The notes: generated from the sequence alone by a model not told the origin. DNA of 64,000 nt from Brevibacillus laterosporus LMG 15441 (GCF_000219535.2 NZ_CP007806.1:1522501-1586500), one strand, 5' to 3'. Positions 18,960 through 28,345 are shown, numbered from the stretch's first letter. Translations and numbers: made by a program.

Positions 18960-19011
18960 CAGGAGAATGGGTTTACAAGTATTTATTTTATAACGGCATT
19001 ATATCTGGGTG

Positions 19012-19042
19012 GAGACCTTTCATTTTGAAGGGTCTCTTTTTT
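19012..19042 (+). terminator. intrinsic terminator
   Basis: GAGACCTTT / AAGGGTCTC stem followed by T-run, after the YpuI-like gene. Confidence 0.85.
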
Positions 19043-19190
19043 CTCTGCTAATATGTTGTATGCTTTCTTTTTCTATTATACGAATAAATCAGAAAATTGA
19101 AAGGGAGTATATGAACGAAAAGTGTCAAATTTTTTGACTTTTTTGTGACCTGTTACAAAATTTTACAAAATGAATTGATTTCTCCTTATA

Positions 19191-19270
19191 AAAAATAGGC
19201 TTTCCAAAAATTTTAATGGAACTGTAGCATGTAAGACAACATCTAGTCCATTTGAGGAAAGCCTATTTTT
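19191..19270 (-). terminator. long inverted repeat, probable terminator of the oxidoreductase gene
   Basis: Perfect 15-base outer arms (AAAAATAGGCTTTCC at 19191-19205 and its complement at 19256-19270) with a second perfect inner pair AATGGA/TCCATT. Read on minus, the outer arm ends in a T-run. It is longer than a normal intrinsic terminator. Confidence 0.65.
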
Positions 19271-19279
19271 ACATAGGGT

Positions 19280-19882
19280 CTACATCAGTACGGGAAGTTT
19301 TAACGAAGCAATCGCTTGACCTACCTGTTGTAGATAGGTTTCTCGAATAGCTTCCTGCACATATGGTACTTCTGCAAAATTATGATAGATAACTGGTTCA
19401 AATCCTGAGAATCGTAAAATACCATCTACGACCTGTTTTTTAACAACCTCATCTAGACCGCTTGCCTGCATTTCCTGCTGTGATTCTCGTGTAGTTGTAA
19501 AAACTAGGGCTTGTTTCCCCGTTAACAAACCAACAGGTCCATTTTTTTCATATTTAAAAGCAAACCCGTCTGAAAAGATACGATCAATGTAGCCTTTCAA
19601 AATGGCTGGCTGTGACCACCACCAAACAGGATAAATCATAATCAATAGATCAGATTCCGATAAAATGGTTTGTTCCTCTTCGATGGCTTTTGGCACTTGC
19701 TCTGATTCCAATGCCTGCATATCAGCGGGAGAAAAAATGGGTGAAAATTTTTGTTCATACAAATTACGTAAGATTGGGGTGATACCATGCTTATGCAGAC
19801 TCTCTGTCACTTGCTGTAAAATAGCGTGATTAAAGCTTTTCGTTCCAGGATGAGCAAACAAAATGACGGCTTTCAATAACAT
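19280..19882 (-). CDS. flavodoxin-like NAD(P)H oxidoreductase (quinone reductase family)
   Basis: A 200-residue cytoplasmic flavoprotein of the KefF/MdaB/NQO group that reduces quinones or similar acceptors with NAD(P)H. The start KAVILFAHPGTKSFNHAIL holds the FMN/FAD phosphate-binding region, and MIYPVWWWSQPAILKGYIDR is the diagnostic cofactor-contact block around residues 83-102. AAAGGAGG precedes the ATG. It may be cotranscribed with the upstream subtilisin gene, which ends 28 bases before its start. Confidence 0.87.
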   Translation of the reverse strand: MLLKAVILFAHPGTKSFNHAILQQVTESLHKHGITPILRNLYEQKFSPIFSPADMQALESEQVPKAIEEEQTILSESDLLIMIYPVWWWSQPAILKGYIDRIFSDGFAFKYEKNGPVGLLTGKQALVFTTTRESQQEMQASGLDEVVKKQVVDGILRFSGFEPVIYHNFAEVPYVQEAIRETYLQQVGQAIASLKLPVLM

Positions 19883-19909
19883 CGTCCTCCTTTTATATGG
19901 GGATATACC

Positions 19910-21397
19910 TTATTGCTGGTGGGTACGAAATGATTGTAGATAGCGACCCAGCAGTAACTCTAAAAAACGCTGAAAGCCAGAAACTGGAGCCTGTTCAGTG
20001 GAAGGCGTAGCCGCGGGAGAAATTAGAGGTGCTGTTTCTTGTCCCACTTGACTTTCCTGTAGTGCTTTTTTTACATTGATATATCCGTACCCATATAATG
20101 AATCCCGACCTGGTGCGCCTAAGTCTGTTGCTGTCTTTTCTAGAATTTGTCTGACCTGTTTATTGCTAAGAGAGGGATTAACAGAACGAATTAAACTGGC
20201 CACCGCTGCGACATGAGGGCAAGCCATCGACGTGCCTGAGAGTGCCGCATAGTCTTTGTAGATATAGGTACTAGGAATATCTACTCCTGGGGCAACGACA
20301 CTAACCGTTTTTCCATAATTAGAGAAGTCTGCTAGATTCTCATCCTGATCGACGGCTGAAACCCCAATTACCTCTGGAAAAGCAGCTGGAAAGCTTGGTT
20401 GCTCGCTTGCATCGTTTCCAGTGGCAGCTACAAGTACTACATCATTTTGAAAGGCATACGTACATGCTGCCTTTAAGGCTGCGGAGGACACATAATTTCC
20501 CACACTTAAATTAATAATTGAAGCTCCATGGTCAACAGCCCACTCGATTCCCTGAGCAATGTCGATAGCACTACCACTACCATCTGCTCCAATTGCTTTA
20601 ATAGGCATAATCTTACTTTTCCAAGAGATACCGGCGATCCCATCCTTATTATTGGTACGGGCGGCGATAATTCCCGCTACGTGTGTTCCATGACCATTAT
20701 CGTCTTGTGGACGCTTATTCGTGTTTAATACATTGTATCCATTCACCAATTTCCCTTTGAACTCAGGATGGGTCAAGTCAACCCCTGTATCTACCACGGC
20801 TACAATGACCTGACTGGAGCCTTCAGTAATTTCCCAGCTTTGTTCCATACCTAGCTGGTTAAGATTCCATTGATAGCGTTTGTAGTAGGTATCATTAGGT
20901 TGTTTATTTGGCAGCAGTAAATAATTGGGTTCAGCATACACAGAATCTGGATGTTCAGCAAAATACCTCATCAGTTGTTCAGTAGATAGCGTGCGGGATT
21001 TGATAATCATTGCCTTTTTAAAGTCGCGTTTTACATATCCGTCAACCTTGCGTAGCATTTTTTGTAAATCTTGATTGGAAGGACGGGGAGTGAAGTGAAC
21101 GACTACCTCTCGGTCAACATAATGGCTCTTATCCTTTTTGTTGTGATGAATGGTCTTGATATGCTGTCGACGCTCCATATCTCGGCGCATGTCACGGACT
21201 TGCTCAACATAGTTAATTTTGGGAACCCGCACTTTATCTTGGGTTACAGCAGGCGGTTCTTTTTTGTTTTCTAAAGTTCGTGAGGTAGGGGATTTCACTG
21301 CTTGCGGCATTTGTTTTCCCGGAGTGAGCCAGTGACTTCCCGTAAACAAAACACCTGCTAAAAGGCCAACAAATAATAGTGTAAAGATGGTTTTCAC
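19910..21397 (-). CDS. secreted subtilisin-like serine protease (S8)
   Basis: A 495-residue pre-pro-protease from the GTG at 21397, which has GGGGAGGAG upstream; an in-frame ATG lies a little further up. A signal peptide (TIFTLLFVGLLAGVLF) is followed by a linker, an I9-type propeptide (REVVVHFTPRP...HPDSVYAEPN) and the S8 domain. The catalytic triad is D203 (VVDTGVD), H236 (GHGTHVAG) and S390 (GTSMACPHVA), with oxyanion N328 (AATGND). A Pro/Thr-rich tail of about 45 residues ends the protein. It is an extracellular protease; similar enzymes act in nutrition, and in Brevibacillus as virulence factors toward insects and nematodes (known for relatives, not shown here). Confidence 0.92.
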   Translation of the reverse strand: MKTIFTLLFVGLLAGVLFTGSHWLTPGKQMPQAVKSPTSRTLENKKEPPAVTQDKVRVPKINYVEQVRDMRRDMERRQHIKTIHHNKKDKSHYVDREVVVHFTPRPSNQDLQKMLRKVDGYVKRDFKKAMIIKSRTLSTEQLMRYFAEHPDSVYAEPNYLLLPNKQPNDTYYKRYQWNLNQLGMEQSWEITEGSSQVIVAVVDTGVDLTHPEFKGKLVNGYNVLNTNKRPQDDNGHGTHVAGIIAARTNNKDGIAGISWKSKIMPIKAIGADGSGSAIDIAQGIEWAVDHGASIINLSVGNYVSSAALKAACTYAFQNDVVLVAATGNDASEQPSFPAAFPEVIGVSAVDQDENLADFSNYGKTVSVVAPGVDIPSTYIYKDYAALSGTSMACPHVAAVASLIRSVNPSLSNKQVRQILEKTATDLGAPGRDSLYGYGYINVKKALQESQVGQETAPLISPAATPSTEQAPVSGFQRFLELLLGRYLQSFRTHQQ

Positions 21398-21547
21398 GTA
21401 AACTCCTCCCCACATTAGATTATCTTTAGCCTGTACGTTTCTCCGTTCTTTATGACGGAAAATCTTAGTGGAGCAAATGGTTAAAAATAAAAGGGACAAA
21501 GCAAAATAGAAGAGGAACGGTAAATGATATATAAGGAGGTATGGAAG

Positions 21548-21763
21548 GTGGAAAAGCAAAACGATAAGGGTAACAATAAGCAGGCTTCAAGTGATCAGTA
21601 CGTTACAAAATCATATGATATCAATGATTACCAAAGTAATGACATACAAAGTAAAGGGTTAGCCGTGACGCATGAGCAGGTAAGTGATTCCTATGCGCTG
21701 GGGACTGTTGACGGGACAAACATCCGTGAAGAGGATAGTGAGGCAAGCGTCCGAACAGAGTAA
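21548..21763 (+). CDS. DUF4025 / YozQ-like small protein
   Basis: A 71-residue polar, acidic protein. The segment KSYDINDYQSNDIQSKGLAV followed by THEQVSDSYALGTVDG resembles YozQ-type proteins (DUF4025) of Bacillus, of unknown function and often spore-associated. The GTG at 21548 is preferred because AAGGAGGT lies 7 bases upstream; an ATG at 21524 overlaps that site. It is divergent from the subtilisin gene. Confidence 0.7.
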   Translation: MEKQNDKGNNKQASSDQYVTKSYDINDYQSNDIQSKGLAVTHEQVSDSYALGTVDGTNIREEDSEASVRTE

Positions 21764-21770
21764 AAAATAC

Positions 21771-21811
21771 AGGCATCTCCTAATCGTTCCATGATTTTTA
21801 GGGGATGCCTA
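21771..21811. terminator. hairpin terminator between convergent genes
   Basis: AGGCATCTCCTAA / TTAGGGGATGCCT stem. Read on minus it is followed by GTATTTTTT, so it fits best as the end of a minus-strand transcript. Confidence 0.6.
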
Positions 21812-21891
21812 TCCTACCTATTGGCAAATTATAGCTAAATCCACCACTGCGAAAGATACTGCTTACATACCCATAGATAGGAGTATTTCGT

Positions 21892-22101
21892 TTAGCTGCT
21901 ATTGATCCGTTTAGGGATTGATACAATGGATTGGTCTTGAGCTTGATCCATACGTTCTACCTTTCCAAAGCTAAAATTCATGGTAGGAGGACATTTTGGC
22001 TCCTTCTCACCTAAATAAAGAGGGGTGTGTAACCTAATCATCACAGGGAAATGAGGTAAAAAACTAGAACTTCCCGTCATGACAATTGGTGCTTTAATCA
22101 T
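21892..22101 (-). CDS. possible small protein, unrecognised
   Basis: A 69-codon frame whose codon choice looks like that of neighbouring genes and whose product is rich in Pro, Met and Phe (SSSFLPHFPVMIRLHTPLYL). A minus-strand terminator lies downstream. No convincing ribosome binding site precedes the ATG and I do not recognise the family. It is the only candidate gene in the 470 bases between the YozQ-like gene and acsA. Confidence 0.35.
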   Translation of the reverse strand: MIKAPIVMTGSSSFLPHFPVMIRLHTPLYLGEKEPKCPPTMNFSFGKVERMDQAQDQSIVSIPKRINSS

Positions 22102-22231
22102 GGGTAGCGTTGATTTATCTAAAATGTTAGAATAATCAAAAGGTTAAGAGGAATTGATTCGTACTTGGAGAAATATGTATGTCGGAAAGTCTTCTCAGTA
22201 CATGAACCTAGAGAATCGGAGAGTGAAGAAT

Positions 22232-23947
22232 ATGAAAGTTGAAAGCATTCCAGCAACCCATGAAAATAGTAACCTTAAAGATTACGATCACACTTATGAA
22301 GCCTTTCAATGGGAAGATGTAGAGAAACAATTCAGTTGGTACGAGACAGGCAAGGTTAACATGGCCTATGAGGCTATTGATCGTCATGCTCATTCAGAAA
22401 AGAAAGATAAAGTAGCGCTTGTCTATAGTGATTCTACACGAGAAGAAAGCTATACCTATGCTGAATTAAGCAGGCTTTCCAACCGTTTTGCTAATGTACT
22501 TCATGATTTGGGAGTAAATAAAGGGGATCGCGTATTTATTTTCATGCCACGTACTCCAGAGCTTTATGTAAGCTTATTGGGGATTTTAAAGAATGGGGCT
22601 ATTGTAGGCCCGTTATTTGAAGCCTTTATGGAGGCGGCTATTCGAGATCGACTAGCAGATAGTGAAGCAGTAGCTATTGTGACAACTCCTAGCTTACTAC
22701 CGCGTATTCCAGTTAAGGAGCTACCTCATCTCAAGCATGTTATTGTAGTGGGAGCGAATGGAGAGGTATCTGACGGACAAGTAAGCTACGAGAAACAAAT
22801 GGAACAAGCTTCCGATGAATTCGATATGGTTTGGCTGGATCGAGAAGACGGAATGATTTTACACTATACATCAGGTTCTACTGGAAAACCAAAGGGCGTA
22901 TTGCATGTGCATAATGCAATGATTCAGCATTACCAAACAGGAAAATGGGTACTGGATTTAAAAGATGATGATGTATACTGGTGTACCGCCGACCCAGGCT
23001 GGGTGACTGGGACATCTTATGGTATCTTTTCGCCTTGGCTCAATGGTGTAACCAATGTTGTTCGCGGTGGCCGCTTTACACCAGATGACTGGTATAAAAC
23101 GCTGGAAAAAAATAAAATTACTGTCTGGTATAGTGCGCCAACTGCTTTTCGCATGCTGATGGGAGCGGGGGATGAATTAGTTCAAAAATACGATCTTACC
23201 TCTTTACGTCATATCTTGAGTGTAGGCGAGCCACTTAATCCTGAGGTTGTGTATTGGGGTATGAAGGTTTTTGAAAAACGTATCCATGATAACTGGTGGA
23301 TGACAGAAACAGGTGGGCAATTAATATCCAATTATCCAAGTATGCCGATTAAGCCAGGTTCCATGGGTAAACCAGTACCGGGCGTCTATGCGACCATTCT
23401 GGATAATCAAGGGAATGAACTACCACCCAATCGCATGGGAAATTTGGCTATTAAAGCAGGCTGGCCGTCTATGATGCGAGCTATCTGGAAAAATCCCGCC
23501 AAGTATGAAGAGTATTTTTATATACCTGGATGGTATCTTTCAGGCGATTCTGCTTATAAGGATGAGGAAGGCTATTTCTGGTTCCAGGGGCGTATTGACG
23601 ATGTAATCAATACTTCTGGTGAACGCGTTGGACCATTTGAAGTCGAAAGTAAATTGGTTGAACACCCTGCTGTTGCTGAAGCTGGAGTGATTGGGAAACC
23701 TGATCCTGTGCGTGGAGAAGTAATTAAGGCCTTTATTGCTCTGCGTGACGGGTATGAGGTCAGTGATGAGCTGATGGATGACATTAAGCGATTTGTCAAA
23801 GAAGGATTAGCAGCACATGCAGCACCTCGTGAGATTGAGTTCCGTGATAAGCTTCCAAAAACCCGTTCTGGTAAAATCATGCGTCGAGTGCTTAAAGCGT
23901 GGGAGCTGGGGCTGCCGACCGGAGATTTATCTACGATGGAAGACTAA
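22232..23947 (+). CDS. acsA: acetyl-CoA synthetase
   Basis: AMP-forming acetate-CoA ligase of 571 residues, matching the length of B. subtilis AcsA. Adenylation motifs are clear: LHYTSGSTGKPKG (P-loop, about residue 215), NWWMTETGGQ, YLSGDSAYKDEEGYFWFQGR, and the catalytic lysine in LPKTRSGKIMRR near the C-terminus (the site usually controlled by acetylation). The start at 22232 follows GGAGAG; the frame extends upstream without a ribosome binding site. Acetate activation for the TCA cycle or overflow scavenging. No acuABC genes adjoin it. Confidence 0.95.
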   Translation: MKVESIPATHENSNLKDYDHTYEAFQWEDVEKQFSWYETGKVNMAYEAIDRHAHSEKKDKVALVYSDSTREESYTYAELSRLSNRFANVLHDLGVNKGDRVFIFMPRTPELYVSLLGILKNGAIVGPLFEAFMEAAIRDRLADSEAVAIVTTPSLLPRIPVKELPHLKHVIVVGANGEVSDGQVSYEKQMEQASDEFDMVWLDREDGMILHYTSGSTGKPKGVLHVHNAMIQHYQTGKWVLDLKDDDVYWCTADPGWVTGTSYGIFSPWLNGVTNVVRGGRFTPDDWYKTLEKNKITVWYSAPTAFRMLMGAGDELVQKYDLTSLRHILSVGEPLNPEVVYWGMKVFEKRIHDNWWMTETGGQLISNYPSMPIKPGSMGKPVPGVYATILDNQGNELPPNRMGNLAIKAGWPSMMRAIWKNPAKYEEYFYIPGWYLSGDSAYKDEEGYFWFQGRIDDVINTSGERVGPFEVESKLVEHPAVAEAGVIGKPDPVRGEVIKAFIALRDGYEVSDELMDDIKRFVKEGLAAHAAPREIEFRDKLPKTRSGKIMRRVLKAWELGLPTGDLSTMED

Positions 23948-24108
23948 AGGCAAATGCCAACAAGCGGTCGAAGGAAATCGGCTGCTTGTTTATTTTCAGA
24001 TATAAATGAAAATTCAGGTTTCTGAAGAAAAATTACTTGCAAAATAGAGCTATCTTCGCCTACTTTTATTATAAATAATTATCATATAAAGAGAGTAGGT
24101 AAATCCGT

Positions 24109-24864
24109 GTGAAAGTAAACCTCATCAAGCAGAGCCTGCCCCCTGAAACAGACAAAAAACAGACGAAACCAGAGAGTCATCCCGTTATTGCTATACCATT
24201 TGTTCATTCGAGAGCGATGTACACGGCTATTTTATTGCTCCATATCTTTGTTATTTGGTTTGCATTGCAACTAGACCCTGTTCATCCTAGAGGAGTTACC
24301 TATCCTTTGATTGCCTTGCATTTTATTACGATTGTTATGGGAATCTGGATCTCTATTCAACCATATGAGCATCGAAGGCAGGTTTTAAGCCTACTGTTCC
24401 ATGCCTATTATGGTTTTCTGACATCAGTTGATTTATTATTTATTTCCGGCAAGCTTATACCTATCTTTTTTCATGTTAAAGAGTGGTGGATGTACGCCAT
24501 GCTTGGCGTTATTTATATAGGAGCTGGTCTGGAAATAGCTACGGCTGGCAAGTGGCGTTTAATCCGATCAGTTCAGCAACGCGAATGTTCTTACAAGAAA
24601 AAAATAACAGCAGAAGAAGCAAGGAAAAGAGAAAAACATTTTACAAATGCGGCGCTTATTATTTTATTTCCATTAGCTGTCTTATTTGTTTTACCTTCCG
24701 CAACAACAAGACAGATTAGCATGGTATTGCTTCTGTTTGTCACAGCGTTATTATTTTTATTATTTGTACGCCAGTTGTCTCTTTATAAAATGGCTCGCAA
24801 GCATCCGGCTTGGATCGTGTACCAAATTAAGAGAAAGCAGCGACGAAAATCAGTAGGCGGCTAA
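24109..24864 (+). CDS. multispanning membrane protein of unknown function
   Basis: A 251-residue protein with a charged N-terminal tail of about 35 residues and six predicted membrane segments (roughly residues 37-55, 65-83, 95-115, 128-145, 180-200, 205-225), with a basic cytoplasmic loop between segments 4 and 5 (KKKITAEEARKREKH) and a basic tail. It starts with GTG behind GAGAGTAGGT. It lies between acsA and thiD with no evident functional link. Family not recognised. Confidence 0.75.
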   Translation: MKVNLIKQSLPPETDKKQTKPESHPVIAIPFVHSRAMYTAILLLHIFVIWFALQLDPVHPRGVTYPLIALHFITIVMGIWISIQPYEHRRQVLSLLFHAYYGFLTSVDLLFISGKLIPIFFHVKEWWMYAMLGVIYIGAGLEIATAGKWRLIRSVQQRECSYKKKITAEEARKREKHFTNAALIILFPLAVLFVLPSATTRQISMVLLLFVTALLFLLFVRQLSLYKMARKHPAWIVYQIKRKQRRKSVGG

Positions 24865-24948
24865 ACCTGACAGTTGGGTTGTATAGCTTTCTTCTGTTAT
24901 ACTAAATGGGAATAGACAGAAGATTGATACATAGAGCGGGGGATCGGA

Positions 24949-25746
24949 GTGAAGAAACCATCTATAGCTATGACAATTGCAGGTTCCGATAGTGGCGGTG
25001 GAGCTGGAATACAGGCTGATCTTAAAACCTTCCATCAAAGAGGAGTTTATGGCACCAGTGCTCTTACTGCTATTACCGCTCAAAATACACAGGGTGTTCA
25101 CGGTGTTCATGTAATGACCCCAGAGTTTGTTGCTGATCAAATCAGAGTCGTATTAGATGATTTGCCTGCTGATGCTGTTAAGACAGGCATGCTAGCTACT
25201 GCTCCAATTATTCAAGCGGTAGGGGAACAACTTCGCAAGCATCAGGCAACTAAATTGGTAATTGATCCGGTTATGGTGGCTAAAGGCGGTGCCAAGTTAC
25301 TTCAGGATGAAGCGATTCAAGCGCTTTTGACTCAGCTTCTCCCCCAAGCTCATATGATTACTCCTAATTTACCGGAAGCTGAGGTTTTAGTAGGGAGAAC
25401 GATTCAAAATGTAGCTGATATGAAGGAAGCAGCAAAATATCTCCACGAATATGGAGTAGCTCACGTAGTAATGAAAGGTGGTCATATGCTTGATCACCAA
25501 CTGACTGATCTATTATTTGATGGTCAAAATTTTCATAAAGTTGAGCATGAACGAGTTAACACTCGACATACTCATGGAACAGGTTGTACATTCTCAGCAT
25601 GCCTTACAGCCGAATTAGCTAAAGGAGCTGATGCTGTAACCGCTTTTCATACCGCACAGCAATTTATCGTAATGGCTATTCAAACGGCACCAAATCTTGG
25701 CTCTGGTCATGGGCCAACAAACCACTGGGTTCAGCTCCCACTCTAA
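24949..25746 (+). CDS. thiD: hydroxymethylpyrimidine / phosphomethylpyrimidine kinase
   Basis: A 265-residue ribokinase-fold enzyme that phosphorylates HMP and HMP-P in thiamine synthesis. It shows the ThiD opening AMTIAGSDSGGGAGIQADLK, the VKTGMLAT block, and the C-terminal anion-hole motif TRHTHGTGCTFSA with the catalytic residue in GTGCT. The GTG start at 24949 follows GGGGGATCGG. It stands alone, with no TPP riboswitch upstream, so a salvage or pyridoxal-kinase role (as for B. subtilis PdxK, a ThiD-like protein) is also possible. Confidence 0.88.
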   Translation: MKKPSIAMTIAGSDSGGGAGIQADLKTFHQRGVYGTSALTAITAQNTQGVHGVHVMTPEFVADQIRVVLDDLPADAVKTGMLATAPIIQAVGEQLRKHQATKLVIDPVMVAKGGAKLLQDEAIQALLTQLLPQAHMITPNLPEAEVLVGRTIQNVADMKEAAKYLHEYGVAHVVMKGGHMLDHQLTDLLFDGQNFHKVEHERVNTRHTHGTGCTFSACLTAELAKGADAVTAFHTAQQFIVMAIQTAPNLGSGHGPTNHWVQLPL

Positions 25747-25765
25747 GTTACCTCTTATGGAAAAC

Positions 25766-25829
25766 CTCTCTCGTTAGCTGATCGCGATTTCACAAAATCA
25801 TGTAGATAATTTTTAACGGGAGAGGTGCT
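25766..25829 (+). terminator. terminator-like hairpin after thiD
   Basis: ACCTCTCTCGTTA / TAACGGGAGAGGT arms around a 38-base loop, followed by a weak T-rich stretch. Confidence 0.45.
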
Positions 25830-25944
25830 TTATTAGACAGGACGCATATGATAGTAGGATAACTATTCTGTTTTTTTGCCTTTTCCTGAATAGCAATATC
25901 TATAGATGTAAGCGTTTTCGTTAATTAGGAAGGAGTAATGCTTC

Positions 25945-26157
25945 ATGTGGGTTAAATGGGTAAGTATACACCAGTCGTATGGGTTACCGAGAGCAGCTGA
26001 GGATTATCGGCAGAGATTAAAACTGGCTCATATCCGAAGTAGAATTACGTCCAAAAAGAGCGGAGCCACCTTCATTTATAATCTTCAGGTTCCTATTGGA
26101 GAAAAAGACAGAGCATTGCAGGTGCTTCATACTATGAAAAAAGAGATGCAATTATAA
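25945..26157 (+). CDS. small protein upstream of splB, unrecognised
   Basis: A 70-residue basic protein (WVSIHQSYGLPRAAEDYRQR near the start) with AAGGAG upstream of the ATG, 67 bases before splB. Position suggests cotranscription, as with splA in B. subtilis, but the sequence is not the TRAP-like SplA and I see no clear relation. The profile (a helix, then beta strands with FIYNLQVPIGEKDRAL) is vaguely like DUF2007-type small signalling proteins; that is a guess. Confidence 0.7.
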   Translation: MWVKWVSIHQSYGLPRAAEDYRQRLKLAHIRSRITSKKSGATFIYNLQVPIGEKDRALQVLHTMKKEMQL

Positions 26158-26224
26158 TACCCAATATTCCCCTTGCTACTGATGCATGTAACACGGAAAT
26201 GCTAGTAGTAAGAGGAGGGATAGC

Positions 26225-27334
26225 ATGACTACTCAGGTGCTGGAAAGACCATCCACTGCAAAGCAGGTCTTTGGAAATCAGACAGGGGGGAATGGCACAA
26301 CAGGCCCAACTCGATACTTTGAGCCTGATTTGGTTTATTTTGAACCAGATGCGCTTTCCTTTCCACTTGGGAAACAATTGTATGAGAAATACCAGAAATC
26401 CGATATTCCTATTAAAATGACCACAAGCCACAATCAGGTGCGTGGAATTCCGGGGGATACGGAACTGCAACAATACCGCAATGCCAAACGTACTTTGGTG
26501 GTTGGCGTCAAAAAAACGCTTAAATTCGAACAGTCAAAGCCGTCTGCTGAATATGCGCTTCCTCTGGCGACGGGGTGTGCTGCACACTGTCATTATTGCT
26601 ACCTAAATACAAATGTAGGTACAAAGCCATATGTTCGTGTCTATGTTAATACAGACGAAATTTTAGCAAAGGCCGAAGCATATATTCAGGAGCGAGTACC
26701 AGAGATAACTCGATTTGAAGCGGCTTGTACATCAGATCCGATCAATATTGAGCATCTAACAGGAAATCTAAAAAAAGCGATTGAATTTATGGGAAAGCAG
26801 CCATTAGGGCGCTTGCGATTCGTGACTAAGTTCCATCAGGTTGACTCCTTACTGGATGCAAAGCATAACAAGCATACTCGTTTTCGGTTTAGCATGAATG
26901 CAGATTATGTCATACGAAATTTTGAACCGGGAACCTCTTCCTTTGAACAGCGAATTGAGGCAGCGGGAAAGGTCTCGATGGCTGGTTATCCGCTCGGTTT
27001 TATTATTGCACCACTGTACTGGTTTGCTGGTTGGGAAGCAGGATATACAGATTTATTGGAACGTCTCAGCTCACGACTAGATGATGAAGCAAAAAAGGAT
27101 ATCACTTTTGAATTGATACAGCACCGATTTACGAAAATAGCTAAAGGCCTCATTCTAAAGAGATACCCAAAAACAAAATTAATCATGAATGAGGAAGAAC
27201 GAAAATACAAATGGGGAAAGTATGGGAAAGGTAAGTATGTCTATCCTGATATTCAAGCCAATGCATTAAAGACACATATGCAAAAAGAGATTGCAAGGCT
27301 CTTTCCGGATGCTAAGATTGAATATTTTACCTGA
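26225..27334 (+). CDS. splB: spore photoproduct lyase
   Basis: A radical SAM DNA repair enzyme that directly reverses the thymine dimer 'spore photoproduct' during germination. The 4Fe-4S cysteines are C118, C122 and C125 in TGCAAHCHYCYL. The catalytic H-donor cysteine is C168 in EAACTSDP, exactly 50 residues after the first cluster cysteine, as in B. subtilis SplB (C91 and C141). At 369 residues it carries about 27 extra residues at the N-terminus. The ATG has GAGGAGGG upstream. A terminator follows directly. This is not lysine aminomutase (KamA), another radical SAM family. Confidence 0.95.
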   Translation: MTTQVLERPSTAKQVFGNQTGGNGTTGPTRYFEPDLVYFEPDALSFPLGKQLYEKYQKSDIPIKMTTSHNQVRGIPGDTELQQYRNAKRTLVVGVKKTLKFEQSKPSAEYALPLATGCAAHCHYCYLNTNVGTKPYVRVYVNTDEILAKAEAYIQERVPEITRFEAACTSDPINIEHLTGNLKKAIEFMGKQPLGRLRFVTKFHQVDSLLDAKHNKHTRFRFSMNADYVIRNFEPGTSSFEQRIEAAGKVSMAGYPLGFIIAPLYWFAGWEAGYTDLLERLSSRLDDEAKKDITFELIQHRFTKIAKGLILKRYPKTKLIMNEEERKYKWGKYGKGKYVYPDIQANALKTHMQKEIARLFPDAKIEYFT

Positions 27335-27347
27335 CCTTTTAGTAACA

Positions 27348-27385
27348 AAAAAGATCGTGCGGATATCGTCTCGCATGATCTTTTT
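27348..27385. terminator. bidirectional terminator between splB and cysK
   Basis: AAAAAGATCGTGCG / CGCATGATCTTTTT stem between convergent genes. Confidence 0.85.
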
Positions 27386-27418
27386 GTATGTACAGTGACA
27401 TGTTTATATAACCTAAAT

Positions 27419-28345
27419 TTATGGTAGGAATGAAAATAAATTACTAGACAGATAGCGTTCTCCACTGTCTGCACAAATAGCAAGTACTTTTTTTTCGGGG
27501 CCTAATTGTTTGGCTACCTGCAAGGCTGCATAAACTGCTGCACCGGAAGAGGGTCCGACTAGGATTGCCTCTTGTGAAGCAAGCTTGCGTGTCGTTTCAA
27601 TAGCTTGCTCATCGATTATATGAATGATTTCATCGTATACTTGCTGATTCAGAATGGGAGGAATAAAGCCGGGACTTGTGCCTACAATTTGATGGGGACC
27701 TGGCTTTCCACCTGCTAATACTGGTGATCCAGATGGTTCTACTACAGCTATGTGCAGATCTTTGTAATGCTGACGTAATACCTCACCGCATCCAGTAATG
27801 GTTCCGCCTGTACCTGCCGTTGCCACAAATCCATCAAGTGAGCTTCCCATCTGTTCGATTATTTCTAAAGCAGTGGTATGCCGATGAATATCTGGATTTG
27901 AGGCATTCTCGAACTGCATAGGCATAAAGCTGTTTGAAATACTAGCGGCTAATTCCGTAGCTTTGCGAATGGCACCCGGCATTTTTTCGTCGCCAGGGGT
28001 GAGAATGACCTCAGCTCCATAAGCACGTAACAGTTGAATGCGTTCACGGGTCATTGTATCTGGCATAACAATTATGCAACGGTATCCTTTAGCGGCACAT
28101 GCCATTGCTAAACCGATGCCTGTATTGCCGCTGGTTGGTTCAATGATGGTAGAACCGACTAAAAGCTTGCCTGCCTTTTCTGCTTGTACAAGCATATGGT
28201 AGGCCGCTCGGTCTTTAACACTGCCGCTCGGGTTGTATTTTTCTAATTTTACAAAGACCTGTGCCATGTCTTGACTTATCAATCGTTGCAGCTGGACAAT
28301 CGGAGTGTGACCGATTAAATCAGCCATGGTTTGAGCAACACGCAT
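27419..28345 (-). CDS. cysK: cysteine synthase (O-acetylserine sulfhydrylase)
   Basis: A PLP enzyme of 308 residues that makes cysteine from O-acetylserine and sulfide. The PLP lysine is K44 in NPSGSVKDRAAYH; the substrate loop PTSGNTGIGLA and the phosphate-binding GTGGTITG are present, as is the C-terminal DSGERYLS. GGGAGGA precedes the ATG. It is a single-gene unit with no T-box or S-box leader upstream. CysK and CysM-type paralogues are hard to separate by eye. Confidence 0.93.
   Translation of the reverse strand: MRVAQTMADLIGHTPIVQLQRLISQDMAQVFVKLEKYNPSGSVKDRAAYHMLVQAEKAGKLLVGSTIIEPTSGNTGIGLAMACAAKGYRCIIVMPDTMTRERIQLLRAYGAEVILTPGDEKMPGAIRKATELAASISNSFMPMQFENASNPDIHRHTTALEIIEQMGSSLDGFVATAGTGGTITGCGEVLRQHYKDLHIAVVEPSGSPVLAGGKPGPHQIVGTSPGFIPPILNQQVYDEIIHIIDEQAIETTRKLASQEAILVGPSSGAAVYAALQVAKQLGPEKKVLAICADSGERYLSSNLFSFLP

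Noticed and set aside
25907..25920. A cre-like sequence (TGTAAGCGTTTTCG) upstream of the spl genes; similar ones near 4296 and 52880
   Set aside because: Each deviates from the CcpA consensus, and the low-specificity motif is expected by chance in AT-rich DNA.
26225..27334. Possible lysine 2,3-aminomutase (kamA) to complete the yod-type pathway
   Set aside because: The cysteine motif CAAHCHYC and the AACTSDP cysteine 50 residues later identify spore photoproduct lyase instead.
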